This document shows positions 50,001-59,431 of a DNA stretch of 64,000 nt, one piece after another. The translations under genes and the position numbers were made by a program. The notes under the pieces were generated by a model that worked only from the letters and a program-made list of their open reading frames with translations, was not told the origin of the DNA and made no database searches. Origin of the DNA: an uncultured Oscillospiraceae bacterium (GTDB taxonomy: Bacteria; Bacillota; Clostridia; Oscillospirales; Oscillospiraceae); contig CAKTIM010000004.1 in assembly GCA_934565795.1 (NCBI GenBank), positions 1 through 64,000 on the forward strand, given 5' to 3'. The stretch's first letter is position 1. The number at the start of each line of letters is the position of its first letter.

Positions 50001-51376
50001 AAAAGGAAGACCTGTTCCGGGCCATCGGCGGCCTGGAAGCCTCCCGCCTTGCCAAAACAGAGGAGGAAGCAAAAATGAGATCCGGCATAAAATTCACCCG
50101 CCGCCTGCTGATCGCGGCGATCATCACCGCCCTGCTTGTGGGCACCGCCTACGCAGCCGCCCGCTTTTTCCTGTTCGATTCCCCTCAGGAAATGGTGCAG
50201 GGCCTGTACGGCAGCGACGACAGCAAGGCCCCCACGGAGGTACCCGATGACCAGAAGCCCTGGCCGAGCAGCTATGTGATCCCCGGCTACGACAAGCGCC
50301 CGGTGGATGAGACCGTGGCCCAGGCCATGGAAAACTGGATATCCCCCGTGGGGCAGACATTGGAAAACGGCGGCTACAAGCTGACCGTGGACGCCTATGT
50401 GTACGACAGCGCCCTTAAGGTAGGCTTCGTCACCCTGGCCCTGGAGCACCCGGAGCCGCTGGACGACGAGACGCTGCACCGCGAGTACGACGGCGAGATC
50501 ATCCCCGGTATGCTGGAATTTTCCCAGTATGGCCGCGCCTACATTCTGGACGACAAAACCACGGATACCACCCTGGCCCTGACCTATTATTTCCACTGCG
50601 ACATGCGCAGCAGCTCCGTTTTTGCCATCACCCTGGACGATCACAATGTCTACCAGAGCAACCTGGAGGACGCCGAGCGCTACGCCCAGGAGCGGCGCGA
50701 CTACATCGCAAAGCGCCGGGAGGAGCTGCGGCAGGAGCTGACGGCGGAGGAAGCCGCCGCCCGGCTCCAGGAGGAATCCGGCTTCTCCGGCTATACCGGC
50801 GAATACGACGACTACTATTACCTGGCCGCCAACGAATTCGACTGGAGCCACGCCGAGGAGCAGAGCACGGAGGCAGACCCCCGGGAGGAGATCGAAGCCC
50901 GCCTGCGCCAGGAGCTGACCCCGGAGGAGGCCGAGGCAAAGCTGCGGGCGCTGTGGGGCGACGGCCCGGTGGACGCCACCTTCGGGGGCAGGCCGGAGGT
51001 GATTGTGGAAGGGGCCTATTTCTTCCTGACCAATGCGGAGCTGGATGCCAGACCCCAGCCCAACAAGCTGATCCTCACCTTCCCCGAGGACAGCGTCCTG
51101 CCCAGCAAGACCTTTGGCGGCGGCGACGTGCTGGTAAACACCCTGTGCGTCCGCTCCAACGATGAAAAATACGGCGGCAGCGTGGACATCACCCTGAACC
51201 TGCGCGACGGCTCCGGCTTCGTGGTGACCAGCGACAGCGTGGACAACACCCTCTTCCGCAAGGGCCTGTGGGACGATACCATCCTGGCCATGCTCAACAG
51301 CGCCGTCAACGTGGACGACATCGTCTCCGTCACCCTCTCCCACGGAGATTGGTCAACGACCCTGATGCCTGATTAA
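49997..51376 (+). CDS. Membrane-anchored putative anti-sigma partner (operon 2)
   Basis: 459 residues. A short cytoplasmic N-terminus (about 1-33), one membrane segment (RLLIAAIITALLVGTAYAAARFF) and a long extracytoplasmic part. Two similar charged helical stretches occur, RREELRQELTAEEAAARLQEE (near 240) and EARLRQELTPEEAEAKLRAL (near 300). They look like an internal repeat flanking a Tyr-rich segment (YTGEYDDYYYLAANE). No known sensor domain is recognised. The ATGA overlap with the ECF gene and the topology support an anti-sigma or sensor role. Confidence 0.75.
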   Translation: MKKEDLFRAIGGLEASRLAKTEEEAKMRSGIKFTRRLLIAAIITALLVGTAYAAARFFLFDSPQEMVQGLYGSDDSKAPTEVPDDQKPWPSSYVIPGYDKRPVDETVAQAMENWISPVGQTLENGGYKLTVDAYVYDSALKVGFVTLALEHPEPLDDETLHREYDGEIIPGMLEFSQYGRAYILDDKTTDTTLALTYYFHCDMRSSSVFAITLDDHNVYQSNLEDAERYAQERRDYIAKRREELRQELTAEEAAARLQEESGFSGYTGEYDDYYYLAANEFDWSHAEEQSTEADPREEIEARLRQELTPEEAEAKLRALWGDGPVDATFGGRPEVIVEGAYFFLTNAELDARPQPNKLILTFPEDSVLPSKTFGGGDVLVNTLCVRSNDEKYGGSVDITLNLRDGSGFVVTSDSVDNTLFRKGLWDDTILAMLNSAVNVDDIVSVTLSHGDWSTTLMPD

Positions 51377-51381
51377 ATTTT

Positions 51382-51409
51382 CGCCTCCCCGGTTCCGGGG
51401 AGGCGATTT
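51382..51409 (+). terminator. Terminator of sigma operon 2
   Basis: CGCCTCCCC pairs with GGGGAGGCG, followed by ATTT. Confidence 0.75.
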
Positions 51410-51656
51410 CAGCCCGCAGTATGGAAGCAAAAGGCTCGCTGCCCAGCCGCAGATGATTTATTCAGCGGTTCCCTGGACAGATTGCAAGTAAAAAGCAGGG
51501 CGAATCGCCGCATTGCAGGTGATTCGCCCTATCATTTTGCATGTGGGTAAATCATTTTCACTGGCTTTAAGGCTCCCCCCGTCCTGGCATTGCCGGCGCG
51601 GTGCATCATTTGGGGAGGGGGTGTCAATAATGGTGCAAGAAAGGCTTGAATTCTAC
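51410..51656. other. Gene-free stretch with hairpins and short repeat C copy 2
   Basis: No coding signal. It holds repeat C copy 2 (51437-51473), a hairpin GGGCGAATC/GATTCGCCC (51498-51529) followed by TATCATTTT that could be a terminator, and a CTCCCC/GGGGAG pairing related to repeat family A (about 51572-51620). Confidence 0.5.
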
Positions 51657-51685
51657 TTGAATTACGGCGGGTTTTTTGCTACAAT
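51657..51685 (+). promoter_or_regulatory. Promoter of the gdpP-ftsH gene run
   Basis: TTGAAT (51657-51662), 17-bp spacer, TACAAT (51680-51685), 31 bases before the gdpP start. Confidence 0.7.
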
Positions 51686-51716
51686 AAACTGGACTATCTG
51701 TAAGGAGGCACGGCGC

Positions 51717-53690
51717 GTGGATAAAAAGCTGATACGGCTGTTTCGGCCGTCCAGAGCCATTTATTATGTGCTGATGATTGCGTTTGCGGTCGGCTCGCTG
51801 ATGGTGGAGCAGTATCTGCTGGCAGCGGCGGAGCTGGTGGCCACCGGCGCGGCGTTTTTGGTGCATCTGAGCCACCAGCGCGCCAGCAACCGGCGCATCC
51901 GGCAGTATTTGCAGCGCGCCTCCGACACGCTGGAGAGCACCGGCCAGGGCGCAAGCCCCTTCCCGGCGGTGCTGGTGCAGCTGGGGGATGAAAACGTGGT
52001 CTGGTGCAACGCCAGGTTCACGGAGCTGACGGGGCTGACCCTCACCTCCGTCAATCACCAGCTGGAGGACGTGCTCCCCGGTATCGGCGTGGACTGGCTG
52101 ATCGCCGGCAAGACCGAGTGCCCCAAGGAGCTGGAGCTGTCCAGCCGCCGCTACCGTCTGTTCGGCACGGCGGTGAAGGAAAAGGCAGGCCCCGCCCTGG
52201 TGGGCGTGATCTATCTGAACGATCTGACCGAGCTGTACCAGGTACGCGACGAATACATCCGCTCCCGCCCGGTGGTGGCCATCATCATGGTGGACAACTA
52301 CGAGGAGCTGACCAAGAATCTGACCGAGGGCGCCATCTCCACCCTGAACGCCAAGCTCAACGAGGCGATCACCCGCTGGACGGAGCCATACAGCGGCCTG
52401 CTGCGGCGGCTGGAGAAGAACCGCTTCCTATTCGTATTTGAAAAGCGGGATCTGGAGGACGCCGTCACCAATAAATTCTCCCTGTTAGGGGATATCCACG
52501 GAATCACCAGCCCCGGCGGGCTGGCCGCCTCCGTGTCCATCGGCCTGGGCGTGGACGGCAGCAGCTTTGAGGAAAGCTACAATTTTGCCGCCCTGGGCAT
52601 TGAAATGGCCCTGAGCCGGGGCGGCGACCAGGCGGTAATCAAGGATCGCATGAATTTCACCTTCTTTGGCGGCCGCAGCATCGAGGCGGAGTACACCAGC
52701 AAGGTTCGCTCCCGGGTCACCGCCAATTCCCTGATGGAGCTGATCGGCCAGAGCAGCCGGGTATTCGTCATGGGCCACGCCAACGCGGATCTGGACAGCC
52801 TGGGCGCGGCCATGGGCATCTGCTGCCTGTGCCGCAAGAAGGGCAAGCAGGCGAACATCGTCATTGACCTGGAAAAGAATTCCGTGGAAAAGCTCCTCGA
52901 CCAGGTGGCCAGGGTGCCGGAGTACGACGGCGTGTTCCTCTCCGGCCAGGAGGCCATGGTGGCCTGCGACAACGGGAGTATCCTGGTGGTGGTGGATACC
53001 AACCGCCCCGATCAGGTGGAGTGGAAGCCCCTGCTGGAGGCCATTCCCAAGGTGTGCGTGGTGGATCACCACCGCCGGGCGGCGGACTATATCAGCCCCG
53101 TGGTGGTAAACCTGCATGAGACCTATGCCTCCTCCGCCTCCGAGCTGGTGACGGAGCTGATTACCTACGGCGCGGAGAGCAGCGACGTGCTGCCCATCGA
53201 GGCGAAGGCGCTGCTGGCGGGTATCTGCATGGATACCAAGTTCTTCAATGTCCGCACCGGCGAGCGTACCTTTGAGGCCGCCGCCGCGCTGCGCAGAATG
53301 GGCGCGGACACCACGGAGGTAAAGCTGCTGATGCAGAACGACTTCCAGGATACCGTGGCCAAGTATCAGATCGTCAAGTCTGCCCGGCTGTACCGGGACG
53401 AGCTGGCCATCGCCGCACTGAGCTACGAAACCAACCGCATCCTTGCCGCCCAGGCGGCGGATGATATGCTGAACATCGCAGGCATCACCGCCTCGTTTGT
53501 GCTCTTCCCGGAGAACGGGCAGACCATCATCTCCGCCCGCAGCATCGGCAAGGTGAACGTGCAGGTGATCCTGGAGGCCCTGGGCGGCGGCGGAAACGCC
53601 ATGGTGGCCGGGGCGCAGATGAAGGATACCGAGGTCAAGCAGGCGCTGGAGCGCCTGGTGGAAGCAATCGATAAATTCTACGAAGGATAA
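51717..53690 (+). CDS. gdpP: Cyclic-di-AMP phosphodiesterase GdpP
   Basis: 657 residues. Two N-terminal membrane segments (about 12-55), a PAS-like domain (about 75-160), a degenerate GGDEF domain (about 170-300) and the DHH-DHHA1 phosphodiesterase domain (about 330-657). The last has [32 protein letters not shown] near 448 and [12 protein letters not shown]. It hydrolyses c-di-AMP to pApA. The start is GTG with TAAGGAGG 6 bases upstream. First gene of gdpP-rplI-dnaB-tilS-hpt-ftsH, a conserved Firmicute arrangement. Confidence 0.95.
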   Translation: MDKKLIRLFRPSRAIYYVLMIAFAVGSLMVEQYLLAAAELVATGAAFLVHLSHQRASNRRIRQYLQRASDTLESTGQGASPFPAVLVQLGDENVVWCNARFTELTGLTLTSVNHQLEDVLPGIGVDWLIAGKTECPKELELSSRRYRLFGTAVKEKAGPALVGVIYLNDLTELYQVRDEYIRSRPVVAIIMVDNYEELTKNLTEGAISTLNAKLNEAITRWTEPYSGLLRRLEKNRFLFVFEKRDLEDAVTNKFSLLGDIHGITSPGGLAASVSIGLGVDGSSFEESYNFAALGIEMALSRGGDQAVIKDRMNFTFFGGRSIEAEYTSKVRSRVTANSLMELIGQSSRVFVMGHANADLDSLGAAMGICCLCRKKGKQANIVIDLEKNSVEKLLDQVARVPEYDGVFLSGQEAMVACDNGSILVVVDTNRPDQVEWKPLLEAIPKVCVVDHHRRAADYISPVVVNLHETYASSASELVTELITYGAESSDVLPIEAKALLAGICMDTKFFNVRTGERTFEAAAALRRMGADTTEVKLLMQNDFQDTVAKYQIVKSARLYRDELAIAALSYETNRILAAQAADDMLNIAGITASFVLFPENGQTIISARSIGKVNVQVILEALGGGGNAMVAGAQMKDTEVKQALERLVEAIDKFYEG

Positions 53691-53703
53691 GGAGAAACAG
53701 AAT

Positions 53704-54150
53704 ATGAAAGTGATTTTGCTTCAGGATGTAAAGGGCAAGGGCAAGAAGGGGCAGCTGCTGGAGGTTTCCGACGGCTACGCCCGCAACTTCATGCTGCCCC
53801 GGAAGATCGCCATCGAGGCGACCCCCGACGCTGTGAATACCATGAAAATGAACGACAAGGCCACCCAGGAGCGCATCGCCCGGGAAAAGGCCGAGGCCAT
53901 GGAGATCTCCAAGACCCTGCGGGGCCTGACCGTGGTGGTCAAGGCCAAGGGCGGCGGAGCGGGCCGCCTGTTCGGCTCCATCACCAACCAGGAGATCGCC
54001 GATTCTCTGAAGGCCCAGAGCGGTATCGAGCTGGACAAGCGGAAGATCGTAATTTCCGATACCATCAAAACCGTGGGCACCTACACCGTCACCTGCAAGC
54101 TGGGCTACGAGATCACCGCCCCCCTCACCGTCAAGATTGAGGAAGCGTAA
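53704..54150 (+). CDS. rplI: 50S ribosomal protein L9
   Basis: 148 residues, full length. N-terminal domain [21 protein letters not shown] with the typical [10 protein letters not shown], a connecting helix and a C-terminal domain ([17 protein letters not shown]). Binds 23S rRNA near the L1 stalk base. AAGGAG lies 8 bases before the ATG. Confidence 0.98.
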   Translation: MKVILLQDVKGKGKKGQLLEVSDGYARNFMLPRKIAIEATPDAVNTMKMNDKATQERIAREKAEAMEISKTLRGLTVVVKAKGGGAGRLFGSITNQEIADSLKAQSGIELDKRKIVISDTIKTVGTYTVTCKLGYEITAPLTVKIEEA

Positions 54151-54186
54151 GAAAGAGCGCCAGAAAAAGAGAAAGGGGGGAAGCCC

Positions 54187-55524
54187 ATGGATGAGGAATT
54201 GACAGCTCGCCAGGTGCCGCAGTCGCTGGAGGCAGAGCAGGCGGTGCTGGGCTCGATCCTGATCGACAGCCGCTGCATCACCGATGTGGTGGGCACGGTG
54301 AAGCCGGAGGATTTTTATTTACAGCAGAACCGGGAGATTTTTGAGACGATCTATACCATGTTCAACTTCTCCCAGACCATCGACCCGGTGACCGTGCTGG
54401 ACAAGATGAAGGAGCTGGGCGTCTACCACGACAATTCCAGGGATTATATCCTCCAGCTCATGGAGATCACCCCCACCGCCGTCAACGTGGGCCGGTATGC
54501 CAAAATCGTTCAGGAAAAGGCCATGCTTCGCGGCCTGGGCCAGGCGGCCACGGATATCTCACAGATGGTATCCGACCAGGTCGGCTCCTCCGAGGAGATT
54601 CTGGAATCCGCCGAGAAGAAGATCTACGCCCTGCGCAAGGGCGAGCGGGGCGACAGCCTGGAGCACATCGGCACCACGCTGCACAAGGTATTCGACCGGC
54701 TGGCCGAGCTGAGCCAGTCCGATTCTGCCATCCCCGGCCTTTCCACCGGCCTGCGGGATTTGGATACCAAGATCAACGGCCTGAATAAATCCGACCTGAT
54801 CCTCATTGCCGCCCGCCCCGCCATGGGTAAATCCGCATTCTCCCTGAACCTGGGCATGAGCGTGGCGCGGCAGTACGGCAAGACCGTTGCCATTTTCAAC
54901 CTGGAAATGTCCAGGGAGCAGCTGGCCATGCGCCTTTTGGCCAGCCAGTCCTTTGTGGACAGCCAGAAGCTGGCCACCGGCAAGCTCTCGGAGGAGGAGT
55001 GGAGCAAGCTCTGCATGGGCTCCGCCGCCCTGAGCCAGACGGATATCCGCATCGATGACAACCCCTCCGTCACTGTGGCGGAGATCAACGCCAAGTGCCG
55101 CCGCCTGGACAATCTGGGCCTGGTGATCATCGACTATCTCCAGCTGATGACCGGCTCCGGCTATAGCAAGAGCAGCGAAAACCGAGTGACGGTGGTGGGT
55201 GAAATCTCCCGCGCCCTGAAGATCATGGCCAAGGAGCTGAACGTCCCCGTCATCTGCCTGAGCCAGCTGTCCCGTGCGGTGGAGAGCCGCACCGACAAGC
55301 GACCCATCATGTCCGACCTCCGGGAATCCGGCGCCATCGAGCAGGACGCGGACGTGATCATGTTCCTGTACCGGGACGAATATTACAATGCCAATACCGA
55401 GGACAAGGGAATCGCGGAGTGCATCGTGTCCAAAAACCGCCACGGCGAGACCGGCGCGGTGAAGCTTCAGTGGATGCCCCAGTTCCAGCTCTTCGCTGAC
55501 CGGGAGTGGAAGCATGCTGAATAA
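54187..55524 (+). CDS. dnaB: Replicative DNA helicase DnaB
   Basis: 445 residues. N-terminal DnaG-interaction domain (about 1-110: PQSLEAEQAVLGSILID) and C-terminal RecA-type domain with Walker A RPAMGKSAF near residue 211, LEMSREQLAMRLLAS, VIIDYLQLM (Walker B) and QLSRAVESRTDKRPIMSDLRES. No intein. Unwinds DNA at the replication fork. AGGGGGG lies about 7 bases before the ATG. The next gene starts inside its 3' end. Confidence 0.98.
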   Translation: MDEELTARQVPQSLEAEQAVLGSILIDSRCITDVVGTVKPEDFYLQQNREIFETIYTMFNFSQTIDPVTVLDKMKELGVYHDNSRDYILQLMEITPTAVNVGRYAKIVQEKAMLRGLGQAATDISQMVSDQVGSSEEILESAEKKIYALRKGERGDSLEHIGTTLHKVFDRLAELSQSDSAIPGLSTGLRDLDTKINGLNKSDLILIAARPAMGKSAFSLNLGMSVARQYGKTVAIFNLEMSREQLAMRLLASQSFVDSQKLATGKLSEEEWSKLCMGSAALSQTDIRIDDNPSVTVAEINAKCRRLDNLGLVIIDYLQLMTGSGYSKSSENRVTVVGEISRALKIMAKELNVPVICLSQLSRAVESRTDKRPIMSDLRESGAIEQDADVIMFLYRDEYYNANTEDKGIAECIVSKNRHGETGAVKLQWMPQFQLFADREWKHAE

Positions 55525-56788
55525 GCTGTGCGCCGCCCTGACGGAGGGCGGACTTGTCCGGCCGGGTGACCATGTGGTCTGCGCCGTCTCCGGCGGGGCG
55601 GATTCCGTGGCGCTGCTGTTCGGACTGTATTTATTGAAAGAGAAACTGGGCATCACCCTCTCCGCCGCCCATTTTAACCATCACCTGCGCGGCGACGAGT
55701 CGGACGGCGACGAGCGTTTCGTCCGGGACTTCTGCGCGAGCTACCAGATCCCGCTGGAGGTGGGCGGCGCGCAGGTGCAGCCCGGCCCCAAGGGACTGGA
55801 GGCGGCGGCCAGGGAAGCAAGATATGCATTCCTGCGCACCCTCCCCGGCAAGATCGCCACCGCCCACACCGCCGACGACAACGCCGAGACTGTGCTCATG
55901 CACCTGCTACGGGGCACGGGCCTGAAGGGCCTGGGGGGCATCCGCCCCGTCAGCGGAAATGTGATCCGCCCCATGCTTTCCATCACCCGGCAGGAGGTGG
56001 AGGCATTTCTGGCAGAATACAGCCTCCCCCACCGGGAGGACAGTTCCAACGCCGCCGACGCATTCCTGCGCAACCGCATCCGGCACGGCGTTCTGCCCCT
56101 GCTGCGTCAGGAAAATCCAGGCGCGGCCCTGGCGATCTCCGCCATGGCCCGGCGGGTGCGGCAGGACGAGGCGTTCTTGCAGTCCCTTTTAGAGGATGAC
56201 ATGCCCCCGGTGAGCTGCCTGCGGCAACTGCCCCCGGCGCTGCAATGCCGCTACGCCGAGCGCTTTTTGAAGCAGAACGGAATCCCGGAGCCGGAGCAGG
56301 CCCATATTACCGGCGTACTTGCTTTGATTGACTCCGATAAGCCCTCCGCCCGGATGGATTTTCCCGGCGGGGCGGTGATTGCCCGGGATTACGACAGGCT
56401 CGTCCGCCTGTATGAGGCCGCTGCCCCAGAGGCGGCGGAAATCCCCTGCCCGGGGGAGCGGATGCTGCCCCAGTGGGGCATTCGCATTCGGTGCAGCCTG
56501 ACGCCCAACGGCGGCGTGGGGATTCGCACCCAGGGCAGCCTGACCGTGCGCAGCCGCCGGGAGGGGGACTCCCTGCGCCTGAGCGGCGGCACCAAGAGCC
56601 TGAAAAAACGGATGATCGACCGCAAGATCAGCGCCCAGCGCCGAAGCCGCATCCCCGTGCTTGCGGACAGCGGCGGCGTGATATGGGTGGAGGGCTTCGG
56701 CTTCCACCTGGATCGGCTCAGCGGGCCGCCCATGTGCTATGTTGTTATAGAAAAAATTCGTCCAGATACAAACGCCCGGGAGGAGTAG
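55514..56788 (+). CDS. tilS: tRNA(Ile)-lysidine synthase
   Basis: 424 residues. PP-loop ATPase motif CAVSGGADSVALL (near residue 20) and HFNHHLRGDESDGDERFV are intact, followed by HTADDNAETVLM and the C-terminal tRNA-binding domain with RREGDSLRLSGGTKSLKK. It changes C34 of tRNA-Ile(CAU) to lysidine. It overlaps dnaB by 11 bases, with GGAGTGGA as ribosome site. Confidence 0.96.
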   Translation: MLNKLCAALTEGGLVRPGDHVVCAVSGGADSVALLFGLYLLKEKLGITLSAAHFNHHLRGDESDGDERFVRDFCASYQIPLEVGGAQVQPGPKGLEAAAREARYAFLRTLPGKIATAHTADDNAETVLMHLLRGTGLKGLGGIRPVSGNVIRPMLSITRQEVEAFLAEYSLPHREDSSNAADAFLRNRIRHGVLPLLRQENPGAALAISAMARRVRQDEAFLQSLLEDDMPPVSCLRQLPPALQCRYAERFLKQNGIPEPEQAHITGVLALIDSDKPSARMDFPGGAVIARDYDRLVRLYEAAAPEAAEIPCPGERMLPQWGIRIRCSLTPNGGVGIRTQGSLTVRSRREGDSLRLSGGTKSLKKRMIDRKISAQRRSRIPVLADSGGVIWVEGFGFHLDRLSGPPMCYVVIEKIRPDTNAREE

Positions 56789-56795
56789 AAAGAAA

Positions 56796-57338
56796 ATGGA
56801 ACAGGATATTCAGCAGATTCTTATCACCGAGGAGCAGCTGCGCGCCCGCATTGAGGAGCTGGGGCAGCAGCTGACCCAGGACTACGCCGGAAAGAACCCC
56901 ATCATCGTCGGGGTGCTCAAGGGTGTAGTGGTATTCTACGCGGACATGGTGCGCAAAATCAAGGTTCCCTGCCAGATGGATTTCATGTGGCTTTCCAGCT
57001 ACGCAGGCTCCAGCTCCACGGGAAAGATCGTGGTCAAGCAGGACGTGACCGCCGACGTAAAGGGCCGCCACGTGCTGATCCTGGAGGATATTTACGACAC
57101 CGGCAATTCCCTGGACTTCACCTGCCGTCACCTGATGGCCAAGCAGCCCGCTTCCCTGAAAATCTGTACCCTGCTGGATAAGCCGGAGCGCCGCAAGCCC
57201 GGCATCACCCTGAAGCCGGATTACGTGGGCTTCACCGTCCCCAATGCCTTTGTGGTGGGCTACGGCCTGGACTACAACGAGCAATACCGCAATCTGCCCT
57301 ACGTGGGGATTCTGAAGCCCGACGTTTATGAAAAATAA
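56796..57338 (+). CDS. hpt: Hypoxanthine phosphoribosyltransferase
   Basis: 180 residues. Type I PRTase with GVLKGVVVFYADMVRKI near residue 45 and the PRPP loop VLILEDIYDTGNSLDF near 100. It salvages hypoxanthine or guanine. Seven bases after tilS; the tilS-hpt-ftsH order is a Firmicute standard. Confidence 0.96.
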   Translation: MEQDIQQILITEEQLRARIEELGQQLTQDYAGKNPIIVGVLKGVVVFYADMVRKIKVPCQMDFMWLSSYAGSSSTGKIVVKQDVTADVKGRHVLILEDIYDTGNSLDFTCRHLMAKQPASLKICTLLDKPERRKPGITLKPDYVGFTVPNAFVVGYGLDYNEQYRNLPYVGILKPDVYEK

Positions 57339-57350
57339 GGAGTTATTCGA

Positions 57351-59237
57351 TTGAAAAAGCAACGCAGAAGCTTTACGCCCTTCATCTATCTGTTGGTGCT
57401 GGTGCTGGTGCTCAGCTGGGCGCTGAATCAGTTCAGCCAGAAAACCAACACCATCCTCTATTCCGACCTGGTGCAGCTGTTCCGCCAGGAGCAGGTCAAG
57501 GAGTTCCTGGTATCGGGCAACAGCATCACCCTGGTGCTGCGCAGTCCCTACAACGGGAAAACCACCGTCACCTCCGGCCTGGCCGACCCGGAGGGCTTCC
57601 GCAGTGAAATGCAGAGCCTGTTCGACGAGCAAACGGCCTCCGGCGTGCTCACCGCCTATGATTTTGTGGCGGAGCGGCACTATACGCCCTATGATTTCAT
57701 CATTCCGCTGCTGCTGGCGGGGGGCGTGCTGCTGCTGCTCTGGTCTTTCCTCATGGGGCGGATGAACGGCAGCAATCCCATGGCACAGTTCGGCAAGGCC
57801 CGGACGGTTCTGGGGGTGCCGGACAACAAGAAGGTCACCTTTGACGACGTGGCCGGTGCGGACGAGGAAAAGCAGGAGCTGGAGGAGGTAGTGGACTTCC
57901 TCCGCGACCCGGCGAAATACACCGCCATGGGCGCGAGAATCCCCCATGGCCTGCTGCTGGTCGGCCCGCCGGGCACCGGCAAGACCCTGCTGGCCCGGGC
58001 CACCGCCGGAGAGGCGGGGGTGCAGTTCCTGTCCATCTCCGGCTCCGACTTTGTGGAGATGTACGTGGGCGTGGGCGCCAGCCGCGTCCGGGACTTGTTT
58101 GAGCAGGCGAAGAAGCTGGCTCCCGCCATCATCTTCATTGATGAGATCGACGCCGTGGGCCGCAAGCGCGGCAGCGGCATGGGCGGCGGCCACGACGAGC
58201 GGGAGCAGACTTTGAATCAGCTGCTGGTGGAGATGGACGGCTTCGGCACCACCGAGGGCATCATCGTCCTGGCAGCCACCAACCGGCCGGACATCCTCGA
58301 CCCCGCGCTGCTGCGCCCCGGCCGGTTTGACCGGCAGATCCAGGTAAATCGCCCGGATGTGAAGGGCCGCGAGGACATTCTGAAGGTTCACGCCAAGGAT
58401 AAGCGCCTGGATGAATCCGTAAATCTGCACACCATTGCCCGCTCCACCGCCGGATTCACCGGCGCGGATCTGAGCAATCTGCTCAATGAGGCCGCCATCC
58501 TGGCTGCCCGAAACAACCGCCCCGCCTTTACCATGGAGGATGTGGACGAGGCCATGATGAAGATTCTGGCAGGCCCGGCCAAAAAGAGCCACGTGGCCTC
58601 CCGCCGGGATCTGAAAACCACCGCCATCCACGAGGCGGGTCACGCCGTGGCCATGTACCGCCTGCCCACCCACGACCCGGTGCGCCATATCTCCATCGTC
58701 CCTCGCGGCCGGAGTCTGGGCGCTACCTGGTCGCTGCCCAAGGATGATTCCTCCAACATGACCCGCAACGAAATGTACGAGCAGATCGTGGCCCTGCTGG
58801 GCGGCCGGGCGGCGGAGGAGCTGTTCCTGGGCGATATCTCCGTGGGCGCCTCCAATGACATTGAGCGGGCCACCAAGCTGGCCAAGGACATGGTCGCCCG
58901 CTACGGCATGAGCGAGCGGATCGGTACCGTCAGCTATCTGGACGACGGAGAGGTGTTCATCGGGCGGGACTACCAGAACACCAAGAGCTATTCCGAGCAG
59001 GTGGCCGGAACCATCGACCAGGAGGTCAAGGCACTGATCGACCGGGCCTACGCCCAGTGCCTAGAGCTTCTGAAAAAGGACAGCGACAAGCTTCAGACGC
59101 TGGTCGACTATCTGCTCGCCAACGAATCCATCACCGGCGAGCAGTTCACCAACCTGATGGAAGGCAACCCCCTCGGCGAAGCCTCCCGCACCTCCCTCAC
59201 CGACGGCTTCGAGGAGCCGGAGGAGAGCAAGGAATAA
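57351..59237 (+). CDS. ftsH: ATP-dependent zinc metalloprotease FtsH
   Basis: 628 residues. Two membrane segments (about 8-26 and 118-138) flank a periplasm-facing domain. The AAA+ module has Walker A GPPGTGKT near residue 205 and Walker [16 protein letters not shown]. The protease has the zinc motif HEAGH near 426. It degrades membrane and short-lived cytosolic proteins. The start is TTG with AAGGAG 8 bases upstream. Last gene of the run. Confidence 0.97.
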   Translation: MKKQRRSFTPFIYLLVLVLVLSWALNQFSQKTNTILYSDLVQLFRQEQVKEFLVSGNSITLVLRSPYNGKTTVTSGLADPEGFRSEMQSLFDEQTASGVLTAYDFVAERHYTPYDFIIPLLLAGGVLLLLWSFLMGRMNGSNPMAQFGKARTVLGVPDNKKVTFDDVAGADEEKQELEEVVDFLRDPAKYTAMGARIPHGLLLVGPPGTGKTLLARATAGEAGVQFLSISGSDFVEMYVGVGASRVRDLFEQAKKLAPAIIFIDEIDAVGRKRGSGMGGGHDEREQTLNQLLVEMDGFGTTEGIIVLAATNRPDILDPALLRPGRFDRQIQVNRPDVKGREDILKVHAKDKRLDESVNLHTIARSTAGFTGADLSNLLNEAAILAARNNRPAFTMEDVDEAMMKILAGPAKKSHVASRRDLKTTAIHEAGHAVAMYRLPTHDPVRHISIVPRGRSLGATWSLPKDDSSNMTRNEMYEQIVALLGGRAAEELFLGDISVGASNDIERATKLAKDMVARYGMSERIGTVSYLDDGEVFIGRDYQNTKSYSEQVAGTIDQEVKALIDRAYAQCLELLKKDSDKLQTLVDYLLANESITGEQFTNLMEGNPLGEASRTSLTDGFEEPEESKE

Positions 59238-59307
59238 ACAACCGCCCCGGCAAATTTTCATATTGCTGGTATTCAATTTGCCGCAAACCCCACCGTCACG
59301 CTTTCAG

Positions 59308-59357
59308 CGCCCCTTACCTCCTTTTTCAGGGAAGGTGAGGGGCGGCTTTTTTCTTTG
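59308..59357 (+). terminator. Terminator after ftsH
   Basis: GCCCCTTACCT pairs with AGGTGAGGGGC (one wobble) and is followed by CTTTTTTC. Confidence 0.8.
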
Positions 59358-59362
59358 TCCTC

Positions 59363-59391
59363 TTGACAACCTATACCCCTATATGTATAAT
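59363..59391 (+). promoter_or_regulatory. Consensus promoter of the P-type ATPase operon
   Basis: TTGACA (59363-59368), 17-bp spacer, TATAAT (59386-59391): both hexamers are perfect. Confidence 0.92.
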
Positions 59392-59396
59392 GCATG

Positions 59397-59414
59397 TATA
59401 CCCTATGGGGTATA
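59397..59414. promoter_or_regulatory. CsoR-type operator
   Basis: TATACCC-TATG-GGGTATA is a perfect inverted repeat at the expected transcription start. A related half-site TATACCCC lies in the promoter spacer (59372-59379). The C-tract/G-tract with AT flanks is the form bound by CsoR/CstR-family repressors that respond to copper or persulfide. No csoR gene is in the window. Confidence 0.75.
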
Positions 59415-59431
59415 GAAAGGAACATCAGGCA

